A stretch of DNA of 64,000 nucleotides from NCBI GenBank assembly GCA_964019055.1, contig OZ025212.1, positions 3,068,657-3,132,656 on the forward strand. The letters are read 5' to 3'. The translations under genes were made by a program, and so were the position numbers. The notes beneath the pieces are model-generated. The model did not search any database. It saw only the letters and a program-made list of their open reading frames with translations, and was not told where the DNA came from. Of the stretch, positions 27,559-42,839 are shown in pieces (the stretch's first letter is position 1; the number at the start of each line of letters is the position of its first letter). This DNA is from Anthopleura xanthogrammica (lineage: Eukaryota; Cnidaria; Anthozoa; Actiniaria; Actiniidae).

Positions 27559-30337
27559 AGTGAGCATGCGCAGTGCTGAACTCTTGAAGCGTGTTTACAA
27601 GCAACATTCACTCTGCAACTTGCAACGTAACAAGATGCACGAATTTGTTGCCCATTTTTCTGCGCTTTGAAGTAGGGTCGTTTTCTATGTGTGATATGAC
27701 TCGCAACATCGATTGCCTGCAATGTTGCACCGTGTGTCCGTAGCTTAATTAAAATCCAACGACCAACAAGCTTCAAAGGCAGAGCTGAAGTAAATGCTAG
27801 TAGCCCTAGTCATTGTGGATTCGGGCTATGTACGAATCACTGGTTATTGACAGGGACATACGAGCATGATTTTAAGTGGCTTAAATGAAAATGCGTGCGC
27901 ATTCAAAACGTGGTCAAAAGCTGACCACAATAAACGAAGGCCCCCACATTCTCAAGTGCTAGAAATCGAAGATATTATTAGCGAATATTGACGAAATTTG
28001 GACTGATTGTTGAACGTACGCTAGCATAGCATATACGACTTTATACCAGAGTTTCATCATTATTTATTAGGAATTGGGCTCTATGATTATAGATACCAGT
28101 TTACTGATGCAAAAAGAAATTTGAATTTTTTTTTTCGAAAATTGGAGGCTTTAGCTGCCCTATAGCCCGGCTAGTGGCTCTTACAGCCCTGAATGCTTCT
28201 AGTGGGTTAGAAATATGACCTTATTTCAAGTTAACTAAAAAAAATTAACACATATTACCTCTGTTTTTGGCTTCTACGAGGCGACTTCTTCACTGGTCTA
28301 GTCAGTAATGGCAGCTTCTTCAAGCGACTTCAATCTTGAAATTATACTTCATCTCAAACGCGAGTGGGCTATGACTAGACATAATAACTGAAACACCTCT
28401 AGTTCCTCTAAGAATACACATATAATATATATAATAGTACTATAAGCTAATAAACTATGGTTTGATTACCGGATATAACAGCACTAATGGTAACTAAACA
28501 GGGTATATTGAATATTTATAACTCATAATTATTCGCCAAACATTTTATCGCTGATTGTTTTAAACCCTAAGAGTTTGCTAAAAATATCTCCATTTCACAG
28601 TCAAGATATGCATATCTGTTTTAACTATTGAAAAAGCCGAATGAATACTGAATACTGAATGCATAGTAACTACGACATTAGCATGTTAACAGTTATGTCA
28701 GAAGTAAAGAAAATTATTTTGGTGTTTTAATCTGGCTTTATATTTTTTAAAGAATTGATGTGATACTGAACAGGAAGGTTAAAGCTTCAGACAAACTTTT
28801 TGAAATGGCCGAGTCAATTAACAAGCAGAGTATGTTCCGCTACACCTGTCATCATTGACTGTTGCCATGCCAACGCTACAAACAACAGATATCACAGACA
28901 TGTGGGAGGCAGTGAGAAGCACGTCTCACTCCAGCTTCCAAAATCCGGCAACAAACCCTAAATTACTCGAATATAAATGCTTAAATATAAAAATTCTTAT
29001 AACAATGACCAGAATTTCGCATTTTTAAGGATGATTTTCTTTGGACGTTTCGTCGATTACAACGGTCCTTCCCGAAGATAATGGGCTCCCTGTGCACGTC
29101 GCGAAAGCGAGGTTTTACCAACATTACACCTGTCAGTCAAAACTATTTCTTCATTTTCAGAAAGCAACTTCTTAGCCAGTTTTTAAGTGCTTTTCCTTCT
29201 TTCTTTGGAAATTTTGGTAGCCATGAAGAATATAGCGACAAGGAATCTTACGTATGGCATCGCTTTTTGGACTGAAAATTAGGATGTGCTTCTATATTTA
29301 GTAATGGCAAAACGGAAAAGCCCCGCAGATATGGCGCCAATGAGGCTCCAAGCCTGATTATTCTTGGCTTGCTTCCCATCAAACAGGGCAATTTAATCAG
29401 CCAGACGCTTGATCCATGAGAAATTCAATTTGAGCAAATTAAGAACGCCTTGTAGTTCAGGGGAGTTTAGAGGGCCCAAGAGGTGACGGGGTTCTTGATA
29501 ATTGAAAAGAAAGGAAACTGTGACACTGTGAGGGATCCGCGGGAAAGCCTCCCCCCCCCACACACACACACACATTGAAAATTTAGAAATTGAGGATCTT
29601 GGAAATGCGATTTCCAGTGCCGTGGTTTAGAAGGGCAATACTCCAGTTTCACATTCGATGGAAACCGCTGTTTTTGAAGACCACAGACTCATTTGTACAG
29701 GCTTAGCCTCGCTTATAAGTCAGCTATTCAACGACATCATTAAAAGTCCGAACTCATAACAGATAACTATTTTTGGCTATCCTTTTGGTATCCATTTGTA
29801 TCAGTTTTAATCCTTGTAGTATCATCATTAGAAGCCAAAATACGAACAATATTATTAATAAATTACGCTGTTATTCGCTTTTTCGAATGCGTTAATTGCA
29901 TAGACGCCAATACTTTCTGGTTGACTTAAATGAGGAAAAAATAAAAAGACATTCCAAACTTTTATCATTGTTTTTTTAACCGATATATTTTTTCCATTTT
30001 TCCTTGGCCGAGTTCTTCTTTTTTCTACAATTCACGTGAAGCTTTCTCGCCAAAAGATTTTTACAAAGCCTGAACATGGTATACGGTTCACACCATTAAA
30101 CTTATCTAGTAACTCGACAGGTAATAGCTTGACCGCGTGACAGAGTAATTTATACAGGCCCTGGAGAGGACTTGGAGATGCTGTCTTCTGATTGGACGAG
30201 GGTTATCTCGCGCTTTGTCATTGGTTAAAAAGAGGGACTCATCCTGTGCAGTGACTTTCTTAATCGTTTTGCCTACATATTGTTAACATATTAACAGGTA
30301 ATTTAAAACCCAAACATAAGATGCTTAGGATAAAAAT
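27559..30337. other. Gene-free stretch
   Basis: No recognisable exon. It contains a (C)n(CA)n run near 29552-29575, and a segment at 29639-29696 that recurs at 47050-47106. Confidence 0.5.
29639..29696 (+). repeat. Dispersed 58-bp repeat, copy 1
   Basis: ACTCCAGTTTC followed by GCTGTTTTTGAAGACCACAG and ACTCATTTG matches 47050-47106 over its whole length with few changes. It is probably a fragment of an unclassified interspersed element. Confidence 0.7.
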
Positions 30338-30421
30338 ATTTTGGGATGCCTGTGGCAAACACAGAATTCTCAACCTTTTCTCCATGCCCTCACAATCGTC
30401 TTGCCACAGGCTTCCCAAAAA
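30338..30421. repeat. Short hairpin element
   Basis: TTTTGGGATGCCTGTGGCAA and TTGCCACAGGCTTCCCAAAA face each other across about 40 bp. Confidence 0.7.
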
Positions 30422-31011
30422 CCTTTCATTTCCAAAGGGTATTATCAAAAGCAGGCACTGTTACGTTTAACAAAATTTTATCGTAAGTAAATTTATTCGA
30501 TGTCCAATAAATTGGATACGATTTTAGACGCACACGACTATGGTTGCGACTCCGGTTCGACAATATAAGATTCGTTGATGAAATTGAATCACAAGCTGGA
30601 ATTCAACTGTGTTTTCATAGCTTTCTCTTTCATTTGATATAAGTTAGTTTAGCTAGCAAGTTAGTAGAGCTTTCTTTGGGTTGTTTACTTGTTGTTACTT
30701 GTTTCATGTTGGCTTCTGAAACAACGAAACAAGAAGTCGTAAGATTGTACGCTTTGTACCTTCACGTAAAGAGGGCAAAGAGTGCAACCTCTACCCCACT
30801 CTAATACACCACCCAGCTGATCTGACAAAAATATTAGCCCTTCAGATTTGAGAAATTTTTAAAACTGAGGTGTCACTCTAAGTAGCCTACTAGTTACAAT
30901 TAGATATGAAAACATTGTATGCTTCTTCCCTATTTAGTGTTGGTAATGTTGAGGTTTTGTGCTCTGGATATTTTCTTTAGTAAAGATTTGACATGTCTGA
31001 TTACATCACAT

Positions 31012-31070
31012 CGTCACGCAACGTTTCTCTCCCCATTAAGGGAGAAGGAGGAGAGAAGTGTTGCGTGACG
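31012..31070. repeat. Tight hairpin just downstream of TIMM50
   Basis: CGTCACGCAACGTTTCTCTC and GAGAGAAGTGTTGCGTGACG pair around a short purine-rich loop. It lies 112-170 nt past the TIMM50 stop, so it may be transcribed in the 3' UTR. It could be a small MITE or an RNA structure. Confidence 0.75.
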
Positions 31071-31181
31071 ACCCTAACAGCGTCTGCGTAGGAGGCTACC
31101 CCCACCCCCTCCCCCAGGAAGTCTTTTTATAAGATCAACAAAAATAAACATGCAAACAAACGAACGAAACAAAAAATTCGT

Positions 31182-34100
31182 TTAGCAAGTTATCAAAGAA
31201 CACAAAAGAAGACTTACATTTGATTTTCCAAAGAGACCACGCCCAAAAACACCTGACCAAGACGAGCTTTGTGATTGGTTGGCTTGCTCTTGTCTGGCTT
31301 TTTCTGCTTGAAGTAGTCTTTCTTGATTTCGTTTGAAAGCAGTGACAATGTCATCTTCGTTTTTGTAGAAGTCCAGAACTGTGCGTACGTCTTCAATATT
31401 CGATGTAGCAATAGCTACGATAACAACAGCAAGATTAATGATGAATAAATATAATAATGTTTTAAGATATATAAAGACAATAGAACAAAATATTTTTTTA
31501 TGAAGTTACTAAACCAGCATTACGCAGATTTTCTGGTGCTGGGCTCCCTGTGGTGGGCCAATAGCCTACTCTTGGTATTCTGGTTGAGTGATCACGCACA
31601 AAGCAATTCAAGGCGAGGTTCCGGAGAAATAAAATAATATATTAGGATTACTTCATTGTTTCCCTGGGGCCTCATTATCTTGAATTGCATTGTGCCTGAT
31701 CACTAAACCAGAACATCGTAACTGCATTTTCTGATTCATGATTTCCGATTGATGAAACAGGAAAACTCTGCAATACAACTTCGACTTACATTTGTACATT
31801 ACATTTGTATTGTGAGTCAAGTCTCACAAGGAACACATTAACAATGACTGTGTGTGAAATTGTGTCTCGCAATACCACTGGACGCTGTCGCTGGTTTCAG
31901 CCAAAAGTTTAATATAGCATAAAAATACTTACTTTGTAATAAAGGCACCAAATCAATAAGAGTAGTGTCATTCAGTTCGCCTTCCCATTTCTTCAAGATT
32001 ATTGCATTTCGTTCATTATACTGTGCTGCATTTTTGTTGCAGTCTATGACTATGACCTTCTTTAAATCCCTGTTTATACACGACATATCCTATAAACAAA
32101 AAGATAAAGGCTTGGATTTAGATAAGCCATAGTAACAGTGTGACTAGGTACTATAATCTGGGCCACTTAGACAATGAGAACCCAAGAACCAATCAAAATG
32201 TAGAATGAAAACAATGCATCCCAACTTTGTCTAGTTGAGCCAATCAGAAACCTGGACTGCACAATTATTTTTATTAATTATAATTATTTGTTTATTCAAT
32301 CATCTTTTTCTCGTAGGAATCAGAATAATTTTGTTGCATCGTGTCGACTCAATGTCGAAATTATGCTAAATTGTTTCTTGACCTCTGATTGGCTCAACTA
32401 TCCAAACTTTGAATGCATTGTTTTAATTCTACATTTTATTGACTCTCGCTGTCTAAATGGCCCTGGTTATAGCAGTTGCACTGTAATGGAGGGGGATATT
32501 TTCTTCTATTAACTATGGTTAAGCTAAGCAGTGGAGGAAGGAGAACTCAGAGTGAGGGGTTTTCTATTGAACCTAAAAAATCTCTGACCCAAAGGCGTAG
32601 TGAGGTCTCAATCATATCCACAGGAATCCCACACACATGAATTAATGAAATTCCAGTGCTGAGATCAAACTTTTGGCTACCCCCTTCAGCTCCCTTTGCT
32701 ACATCACTGCTCTGACCTGACCTCAATCAGAGCACACCTAAACTGTGTATGATTTTTCTACCTTGACATGGGTTCCATTGACATATTTAGTGGCATCTCT
32801 GAACAGTCTGTACATAATCATTCCATTGGGATCAATGCCATCAATGACTGGAGAAGCACTCTAAACATAAATTCATATAAAATTATTAACCCTTTCACTC
32901 CTACGGCGCCCGAAACCGCCCGTAAAAAACGCACCTTAAATGAAAAATTTCAGCTTCAACAATTTTGATCAAGTTGACCTAAATACCAGTCTAAAATTTT
33001 AACTAGCAAACAGAACAACTTTTAAAATCAAAAAACCTGCACAAATGTCCAAAATTATAACGAAAAAAACTTTAAACATTTTTGGAAAACCAAAAACCAC
33101 TGTTTTTGACGTCATTTCCCAAAGCCAAAAATCACGCTTTTTCATCACATTTTTTTTCATGCAATTTTTATTTCTACTCAAACAATACTCTTACACAGGA
33201 TAGTTTGGACCTAGTACTTGGCTTTTAGTGCTTTTTTTTTTCATCAATTCCTTCCACACGGCGAGCGACATCCCTTTTCTTCGACCCATTTCATCGCTTA
33301 TCGATTTTCACTACTCTCTTTCGCAATGCATTCTGGGAAAAGTGCGATTTTTTCAACAGGACAGTTGTCCGCCCCCACATTTCAAGAATTTTTTATAAGT
33401 GTCGAGCCACTAGGTCCTACTGCCCAAATATCAGCTTCAGACCATTCTCCACAAGCCAAATATTAAATAAAATGCCTCGGTAGGTCCTGGCTGTTCATCG
33501 TTTCAGAGCTCATAGGATAATCGCGCCAAAAATTCTAACTCGTACGAATGTACATGATCTACGAACTTTTGACGCTAAAATCCCTTGCATACTCTCAGTT
33601 CTTCGAGATCATGCTGATTTAAGCTGTCTTAGGGCTTAATGATGCCCTCCAGCACTCCATAGATGAACAAAATGGCTCTCAAAATCTCTGGTTTTCGAAA
33701 ATAGTCGAAAACAAGGCAGCAGAATTCCAAGAATAATGGCTTCAAGCGGGAACTAATTATGCAGCCAGTAAACGTCATCCCTCATTTACATAAAACACTG
33801 ACAGTGTCAATCAAAACTCCAAATATGGTCTTGCTAGGGCTTGGAGAACGTTTAGGTCCAGAAAAACACTGAAAAACCTCAAAAATCTCCAGGAGTCAAA
33901 GGGTTAAATAACTGTTATAAATCACGCATTGTGATGGATAGATGGATAAACAGGCAGAAGAATAAATGGATGAGTGCATAAATGCAGGAAATACCCAACA
34001 AAAATCATGAAAAGAAAAGTCGTACTTACAAATCCAACTTCATGGGTAAAAATAACAATTTCAAACAGGGGTGGCCCCAGATTGTTGAGGAAGTATTCAA

Positions 34101-37100
34101 CATGAGGGCGTTTGCGAAATCTCCATCCACTTTTACGCTGCAGAGAGAAAAAGCCCAGGTTGTAATGGTCAGTACTTTAATGTTATTACTGAGATACCAA
34201 AATTAATCATCATCACCAAGATAGCATTTGATTTATTCAATATCACTCTGATCAGTCAGTCAACACCATCATCATCATCATCATCACCATCATCATTGCC
34301 ATCTTCAACACCATCATTATCATCATCATCATTGCCATCTTCAACACTATCATCATCATCATCATCACCATCATCATTGCCATCATCATTGCTATCTTCA
34401 ACACCATCATCATCACCATCATCATTGCCATCTTCAACACTATCATCATCATCATCACCATCATCATTGCCATCTTCAACACTATCATCATCATTGCCAT
34501 CTTTAACACCATCATCACCATCATTGCCATCTTCAACACCATCATCATCATCACCATCATCATTACTGCCATCTTCAACGCCATCATCATCACCATCATC
34601 ATTATTGCCATCTTCAACACCATCATCATCATCACCATCATCATCATTGCCATCTTCAACACCATCATCATCATCATCACCATCATCATCATTGCCATCT
34701 TCAACACCATCATCATCATCATCAACATCATCATCATTGCCATCTTCAACACCATCATCATCACCATCATCATCATTGCCATCTTCAACACCATCATCAT
34801 CATCATCCCCATCATCATCATTGCCATCTTCAACACCATCATCATCATCACCATCATCATCATTGCCATCATCATCATTGCCATCTTCAACACCATCATC
34901 ATCATCATCACCATCATCATCATTGCCATCTTCAACACCATCATCATCATCACCATCATCATCATTGCCATCTTCAACACCATCATCATCACCATCATCA
35001 TCATTGCCATCTTCAACACCATCATCATCATCATCCCCATCATCATCATTGCCATCTTCAACACCATCATCATCATCACCATCATCATCATTGCCATCAT
35101 CATCATTGCCATCTTCAACACCATCATCATCATCATCACCATCATCATCATTGCCATCTTCAACACCATCACTGCATCACCCTAATCAACATCAGGCATA
35201 ACCATCAGGTATAATCATCATCAACAACAACTCCATCACCACTATCACAATCAATGACAATAATAAAAATTATCATCATCATTTCCATTGCATATTATGA
35301 TCATTGCCATAATTATTTTCACCACCATGATGATAGGGAGGAAAACCAGAGAACCAGAAGAAGAACCCAAAGAAGACTTACATCATACTCTGGATGAACA
35401 AGGGTGTCTGTCATTTCAAGTATCAGAGTGTAAGGAGGCTGGATGTAAGGCTCCTGTAGAGGATCTGGTAGAAGTAGCTGGCTTGATGGTTCTGCAAACA
35501 TCTATTGGTTCAAATGGATTCATTAATACATTAAATGAATGTAATATAATAATTGTCTAATTATTCAACCTACGAAATAAACTGTAAAAAGAATTGTGAA
35601 AGTAGTGGTATCAAGATGTAATAAGGAAGTTGGAATAACTTATTTGGCTAAGAAAGGCTGAATGAATAAATGAATGAATGAATGATGAATAGATGGATGG
35701 ATGAATGAATATCCAAATCCAATTTCTAATTTCGTACTATGTAAATAATATTTCATAATTATGAAACTTTATGCAATATGATACTAACTAAAACTATTTA
35801 TATTTAAAAAAATGTATAGTTAACAGTTAATTTTTTACCTCATAAAAATCCCAAATTCTATCTCTTGTCCTATATATATATTGTAAAGGCAGCAACTCTG
35901 AAAAAAAAACCAATACAATGAGCCTTGGGCAATCAAACTTGTTCATAAGCTGTTAGCTGGTCTGATATTTGTTTGTTTGTTCTTGTTTTTGGTAGAACAG
36001 GAGCCCACATGGATTGACATGACATAAAACCAAATTCTGTAATAATGCATGCATGGTTTTCTGTATATGTTTCCTAGAATTAATTTGAATTTCAGCAAAA
36101 AAAGAAATGTCTTTTCTATAATATTACCAACCACTAATTATCTAACAGGTGGAAAGAGGTTTTTAACTGAAATGTGATCAAGGGTTTTTATTTTCTGTAA
36201 TTAGTGATCGTGAAAAAATTAAAGTGATTGTGAACTCGTGAATAGCATGTTAGTGGTGACACCACATTACCATCCTTGGTCTACAACGACCAGTCGTACA
36301 TCAAAACTTACCCTTTTTATATGGATCCTAGAAAAAAATGATAACAAATAAAATCAGTTTGTGCATCACAAATTGAGAGTTTCAATAAAAAAAGTTAAGA
36401 AAGAAAGACAGTCCTACCTGCTGTGAAGATGGATCAGGTAAACCTAAGAAAAAAATCAAAGAAAAATCAATGGTAGTTCCAGATAAAAGCATGCTTTGAC
36501 CATGGAATGAATTGGTTGGGAATTCCCTCTGGGAAACCGAGCCCGGCAAAAATAAAACAGGGAAATCAAAGGAAATATATGAAAACAATTACTCTGTTGT
36601 TTTCGTCTGTTGAAATACTTACATTTCCATAGAAAATGTTGAAGGAAAACTTGTGAGATGAATGTTTAGAGAAGCCAAAAAAGTGTAAGGACTCATTTTC
36701 CCATCATGCTTTTTGCTAGAAATTCGAGCTCGTGCACATTGGCTATTACTCTAAATTATTGTTCAGTGCATGCCAGGGATGCTCTAGCACCCTCCACCCC
36801 CTTTACATTTACACTTTACACTTTATATTTAGCTTTTTTGAAAAATGACAGTGTGTGGTGGTGGGGTTGAATCATTGTCTTAAAATGTAAGGGGGAGGCT
36901 AGAATTTCTTTTTTCATGTGGAACTTTGCTTCACCAATTTATTTGTGTCATAGTGCAAATTTACAAAAGGAGATATAAGAGGTTAGCCTTATTGAGAATA
37001 TCTCCTAGATTGATTTGGAACTTGAAAGTTGATTTTTTTAATAAGATCTCAATTTCGTCAAAAATGGGGAGCCCAGCCCCCCCGGTTCCTGTATAACCTA

Positions 37101-37481
37101 GGTGATAGGTTTGCTTTCAAGCTTCAGTGGTATCACAATGCACCATGAATCTTTTGTAAACAAGTCAAAATCAAACAACACAAAGTTAACAACTTTTTTC
37201 TTAAATTGAAGCAATACGTTACCCATAAATATAATGCCGGCAGTAGTCAAGCAGGCCATTCCAGTACCGAATATCAGCCATCCCCTCGCTGAAGGACCTT
37301 TCTTCTGCTTAGGTTTAACATAATACAAAGCTGTTTGATTCTTGAGATTAAATCTACTAGCAGATAAGAAGCTATTCTTGTTATATGTGAATATATGGCG
37401 ATTTTGTCTAGAGAGTAAATTTAATGTATGTTTGTAGAATCGTCTGTTCATCAGACGTGCAGCCACGAGTGTGGAAGCCAT
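31182..37481 (-). CDS. TIMM50: Mitochondrial import inner membrane translocase subunit TIM50
   Basis: Nine coding exons close in phase: 37481-37223, 36443-36418, 36327-36312, 35897-35839, 35501-35382, 34137-34030, 32860-32762, 32089-31933, 31414-31182 (1,077 nt, 358 residues; human about 353). A basic presequence (1-60) precedes one membrane segment (about 67-86, [19 protein letters not shown]). The C-terminal FCP1/NIF-like domain has [57 protein letters not shown] and NIEDVRTVL. The phosphatase DxDxT motif is replaced by LEMTDTL, as usual in TIM50, so the domain is a presequence receptor rather than an enzyme. The protein sits in the inner membrane facing the intermembrane space and feeds preproteins to TIM23. 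Exons 2 and 3 are microexons of 26 and 16 nt. The final exon contains an in-frame GTAAGT at 31217-31212, so a different C-terminus by splicing cannot be excluded. Introns hold a 0.9-kb ATC array and several transposon remnants. Confidence 0.96.
31575..31715. mobile_element. MITE-like hairpin in TIMM50 intron 8
   Basis: ATTCTGGTTGAGTGATCACG near the left end is inverted as GATCACTAAACCAGAAC on the right. An inner CAAAGCAATTCAAGG pairs with CTTGAATTGCATTG. Confidence 0.75.
32159..32464. mobile_element. MITE-like element of about 300 bp in TIMM50 intron 7
   Basis: GGGCCACTTAGACAATGAGA on the left pairs imperfectly with CTGTCTAAATGGCCC on the right, and the inner arms TTGAGCCAATCAGA and CTGATTGGCTCAA also pair. 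Confidence 0.78.
32886..33907. mobile_element. Non-autonomous DNA element of 1.02 kb with short TIRs in TIMM50 intron 6
   Basis: TTAACCCTTTCACTCCT at the left end and AGGAGTCAAAGGGTTAA at the right end form 17-bp inverted termini with one mismatch. The interior has no transposase frame. Similar TTAACCCTTT ends are, to my recollection, common in coral genomes. Confidence 0.7.
34262..35180. repeat. ATC microsatellite/minisatellite in TIMM50 intron 5
   Basis: About 920 bp of CAT/ATC trinucleotides, punctuated regularly by GCCATCTTCAACACC, so the array has a higher-order unit of roughly 36-51 bp repeated some twenty times. Open frames of about 300 codons on both strands (Ser/Pro-rich on plus, Met-rich on minus) are artefacts. 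It lies wholly between the exons ending at 35382 and starting at 34137. Confidence 0.95.
35655..35712. repeat. (GAAT)n microsatellite
   Basis: Imperfect GAAT/GGAT units in TIMM50 intron 4. Confidence 0.8.
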
Positions 37482-37486
37482 CTTGG
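37474..37486 (-). promoter_or_regulatory. TISU/YY1-like initiator around the TIMM50 start codon
   Basis: The TIMM50 start reads CCAAGATGGCTTCC on the minus strand, matching the first nine positions of SAASATGGCGGC. TISU elements direct initiation on very short leaders, are enriched in mitochondrial genes, and also bind YY1. The last three positions deviate. Confidence 0.45.
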
Positions 37487-37860
37487 ATGTTCTGTCAGTG
37501 TATGCTGGTCAGCGGCGTGATCTAGTGGGGTGGGGTGGGGAGGGTGTAATAAATCTTTTATCATAGCGGTGATTTCAAAATAAAATTTACCATTTTCTGG
37601 CATATAGGCATATAGTGCAGAAGAATAGTTTTCAATGGCTGTGCACAAACATGGGACATACATAGCAAGGACAAGGTAGAAAGTGACAATACAAATGACC
37701 CATCAAGCCATTGTCATAGCCTCCTACACAAACGTTCTAACGATTGTCAAGCAATGGCAAGCCATGTCTGTGCCACACCTAGAAGTGAGGTTATAATTAT
37801 TAAACTCTGAAACTATAGTTTCTGGGCTGATCATTGTCATGGCACAGCTACAGATCAAAT

Positions 37861-38028
37861 AAGCCTATTCCCAGTTTAAGAATCGTTATCAGTGCGCATG
37901 TGATTTTATCCTGAATTTCTTACCTTCTTTTGTTTAATTAAAAACAAAAGGTTTGAACAAAAGGTGAGAAATTCGGGATAAAATCGCATGCACACTGAAA
38001 ACGATTCTTAAACTGTGAATAGGCTTAA
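37861..38028. mobile_element. MITE-like hairpin between TIMM50 and YY1
   Basis: AAGCCTATTCCCAGTTTAAG and CTTAAACTGTGAATAGGCTT are terminal inversions. The arms of about 65 bp also pair through GATTTTATCCTGAATTTCT and AGAAATTCGGGATAAAATC. Confidence 0.88.
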
Positions 38029-38125
38029 TTGAATTTAACATGTTGAGTGTCGGAGGGAGGAAATAAAAAAGAACCCAGATAATACTCAAATCAAGGAAGA
38101 CCCTCAGGCCATCCCCATCTCTCTA

Positions 38126-38200
38126 CTTTGTTTTGAGGGTTTTTCTCCTGCAGTTTTCCTCCCTCTGCTAAAATCAACTTCTGAATTCCAATTCAATCAT
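38126..38200 (+). mobile_element. SINE fragment, 5' truncated
   Basis: TTTGTTTTGAGGGTTTTTCT, GTTTTCCTCC and GAATTCCAATTCAAT match the body of the SINE at 40160-40332 in order and orientation. No tRNA-like head is present. Confidence 0.6.
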
Positions 38201-39205
38201 GTAACAAGGACCACAGGTTTGTTAGCCACTGGCTATTAGATACTACTCGCGTAAAAATAGGACCACTTATCCTGCCAAGTCCAGGAAGTGAACCATCAAC
38301 CCCTAAAGGCGAGAGACACTGCTTTTTGAATAAAAGGTGTTTGCAAGAGTCAAGAGACATTTATTAAGACTACATATCTTTTATTTCTTTTTAAAAAGAA
38401 ATATCTACCTCTGTATAAGTTACTTGGAAATGTTTGTATGTGGGTGTAGGGTTTTTAGATGGATTTTTGAACTCTATGGTAACCAGGGACAGATCCAGGA
38501 AGTTCCTAAACAGAATGACATACGAACAGCACAATACACATTTAATTTCTTAAACAATAAGCTTTTATCAGGTGTATTTTTAGTAAAACAGAAGATGCAA
38601 GATATGCCTCCAGCTAAGGTTTTCGTATAAAATTTCAATGAGTTTTTGCAAGTTTGGAACTTACTTTCTTCAAATTTCAGTTTTGCAAATTTTAATTTTT
38701 TTGACTATTTTTCCGACTATTTTTCCAGCTATAGTTATTATTTTTGTTTTACTAATTTAAAAATACCTTATAAAAACTCATTAAACCTAAACTTTCAGCA
38801 AAAGATATGCAAACATCATGACAATTTTTTCTAAACAGCACTAAGACCCTCCTGGATCTGTCCTTGGTACCACCTATGGAAAAATGGCTATAGACTCATG
38901 CACATTACATGGCAAGATGGAGCAGACTACTATGCATATAACAAATAAAACAGCCAATGAAAGGCACAGGAGGCAATAATGTAATAAATATCCACAAGGA
39001 GTGGCATAAGTATTGATTGCTATGGAAATATTAGATAAAGCAAAGAAATTGAGTTCCAATCTCCACTAGACTAAGTGTAATGCTTTCACTATCTGAGAGG
39101 ACTCATAAGAAAATTCCTTTGCAGAACCCCTTCCCTGACAATTTAAATTTTGACAAGGGGATAAATGTGTTATTACAAATCTTGAGTGTAAAGACTAACC
39201 CAGGC

Positions 39206-39211
39206 TTTATT
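39206..39211 (-). terminator. Candidate YY1 polyadenylation signal
   Basis: AATAAA on the minus strand about 450 nt after the YY1 stop codon. It is plausible, but other variants nearby could be used. Confidence 0.3.
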
Positions 39212-39510
39212 GCTGTATCTTAGAAGCAAAACTATATCTATAACTCCTAGACATAAGGGTCAGAGTATTACAGGTTTCATAAAATTTAAATAATGGTTTA
39301 AAAATAAGCTAAAATAATGCTCCACCTTGCCAGCTGTAAGTTAGGTCGGTCTGGAAATGTGACTAATATGTTTTCACTAATGAGAACTTACTAACCACAT
39401 TATCACATCAGAAACTGCACAACACCACCCTCTACTCCAAGGGTGCCTTCCACCACCTGGTCATCTTTTTCTACAATTATTTACACTTTCTTTTCTCTTT
39501 GTCTGTTTTA

Positions 39511-39582
39511 GTCTAAGACAAGATCTTGCCTCTTTTAGATAATGCTTTGGTATACTGAATCTTGTGATCTTGTCTTAGTCTA
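39511..39582. repeat. Short inverted repeat in the YY1 3' region
   Basis: AGTCTAAGACAAGATCTTG and GATCTTGTCTTAGTCT face each other over about 70 bp, shortly after the YY1 stop, probably within its 3' UTR. Confidence 0.6.
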
Positions 39583-39663
39583 TATCTCATTTTCTAAAGT
39601 CATACTCAAGATCTGAGATCATGATAAGTTCCACAGACATCAGCAACACTGCTGTCCTTTAAA

Positions 39664-42422
<2,759 letters not shown>

Positions 42423-42746
42423 CTTGGGAAGTTTTGAGGGGCGGAAGAATTTCTTCTTTTTTCTGCTTCTTATCTTATTTGTACTTGAGCCAACAAACCA
42501 GCTTTCTTTAAAGAGTCTATGGAAGTTATTACTTAGATTTGTAATCGATAGAAATCAGTGAAATTTGGACATGTCTCAAATTATCTTGGGGGAGGGGTGG
42601 GTAGGGAAAATGCATTGGACTCAATTTGTCAATTTTGCTAAGTTAATTTTGCTAATAGTTTGTTATTTCACTCTTTTGAGGTTTTTCCATTCTTATAGAC
42701 TAAGAAATAATGACAATGACAATTCACCCTTCTCAAAATTGTCTTG

Positions 42747-42839
42747 AATGCGAGGCTACCATGGAACACGAAAGAAATGCCACAAATGCCATTGAGAAAA
42801 AGTGTGATTTCTTTTGTGTTTCATGTTAGCCTCGCATCC
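42747..42839. mobile_element. 93-bp hairpin element
   Basis: AATGCGAGGCTACCATGGAA is inverted as TTCATGTTAGCCTCGCATC; the arms pair for about 35 bp. It lies between YY1 and the STPR gene. Confidence 0.8.

Noticed and set aside
34252..35201. Frames of about 300 codons on both strands (Ser/Pro-rich and Met-rich)
   Set aside because: Pure translation of an ATC repeat lying inside a TIMM50 intron; both strands open because the repeat lacks stops.
35491..35501. Alternative acceptor (TTTGCAG) for TIMM50 exon 5
   Set aside because: Its use breaks the reading phase with the exon at 35839-35897; the AATAG acceptor at 35502 keeps the frame and adds MFAE, which aligns with other TIM50 proteins.
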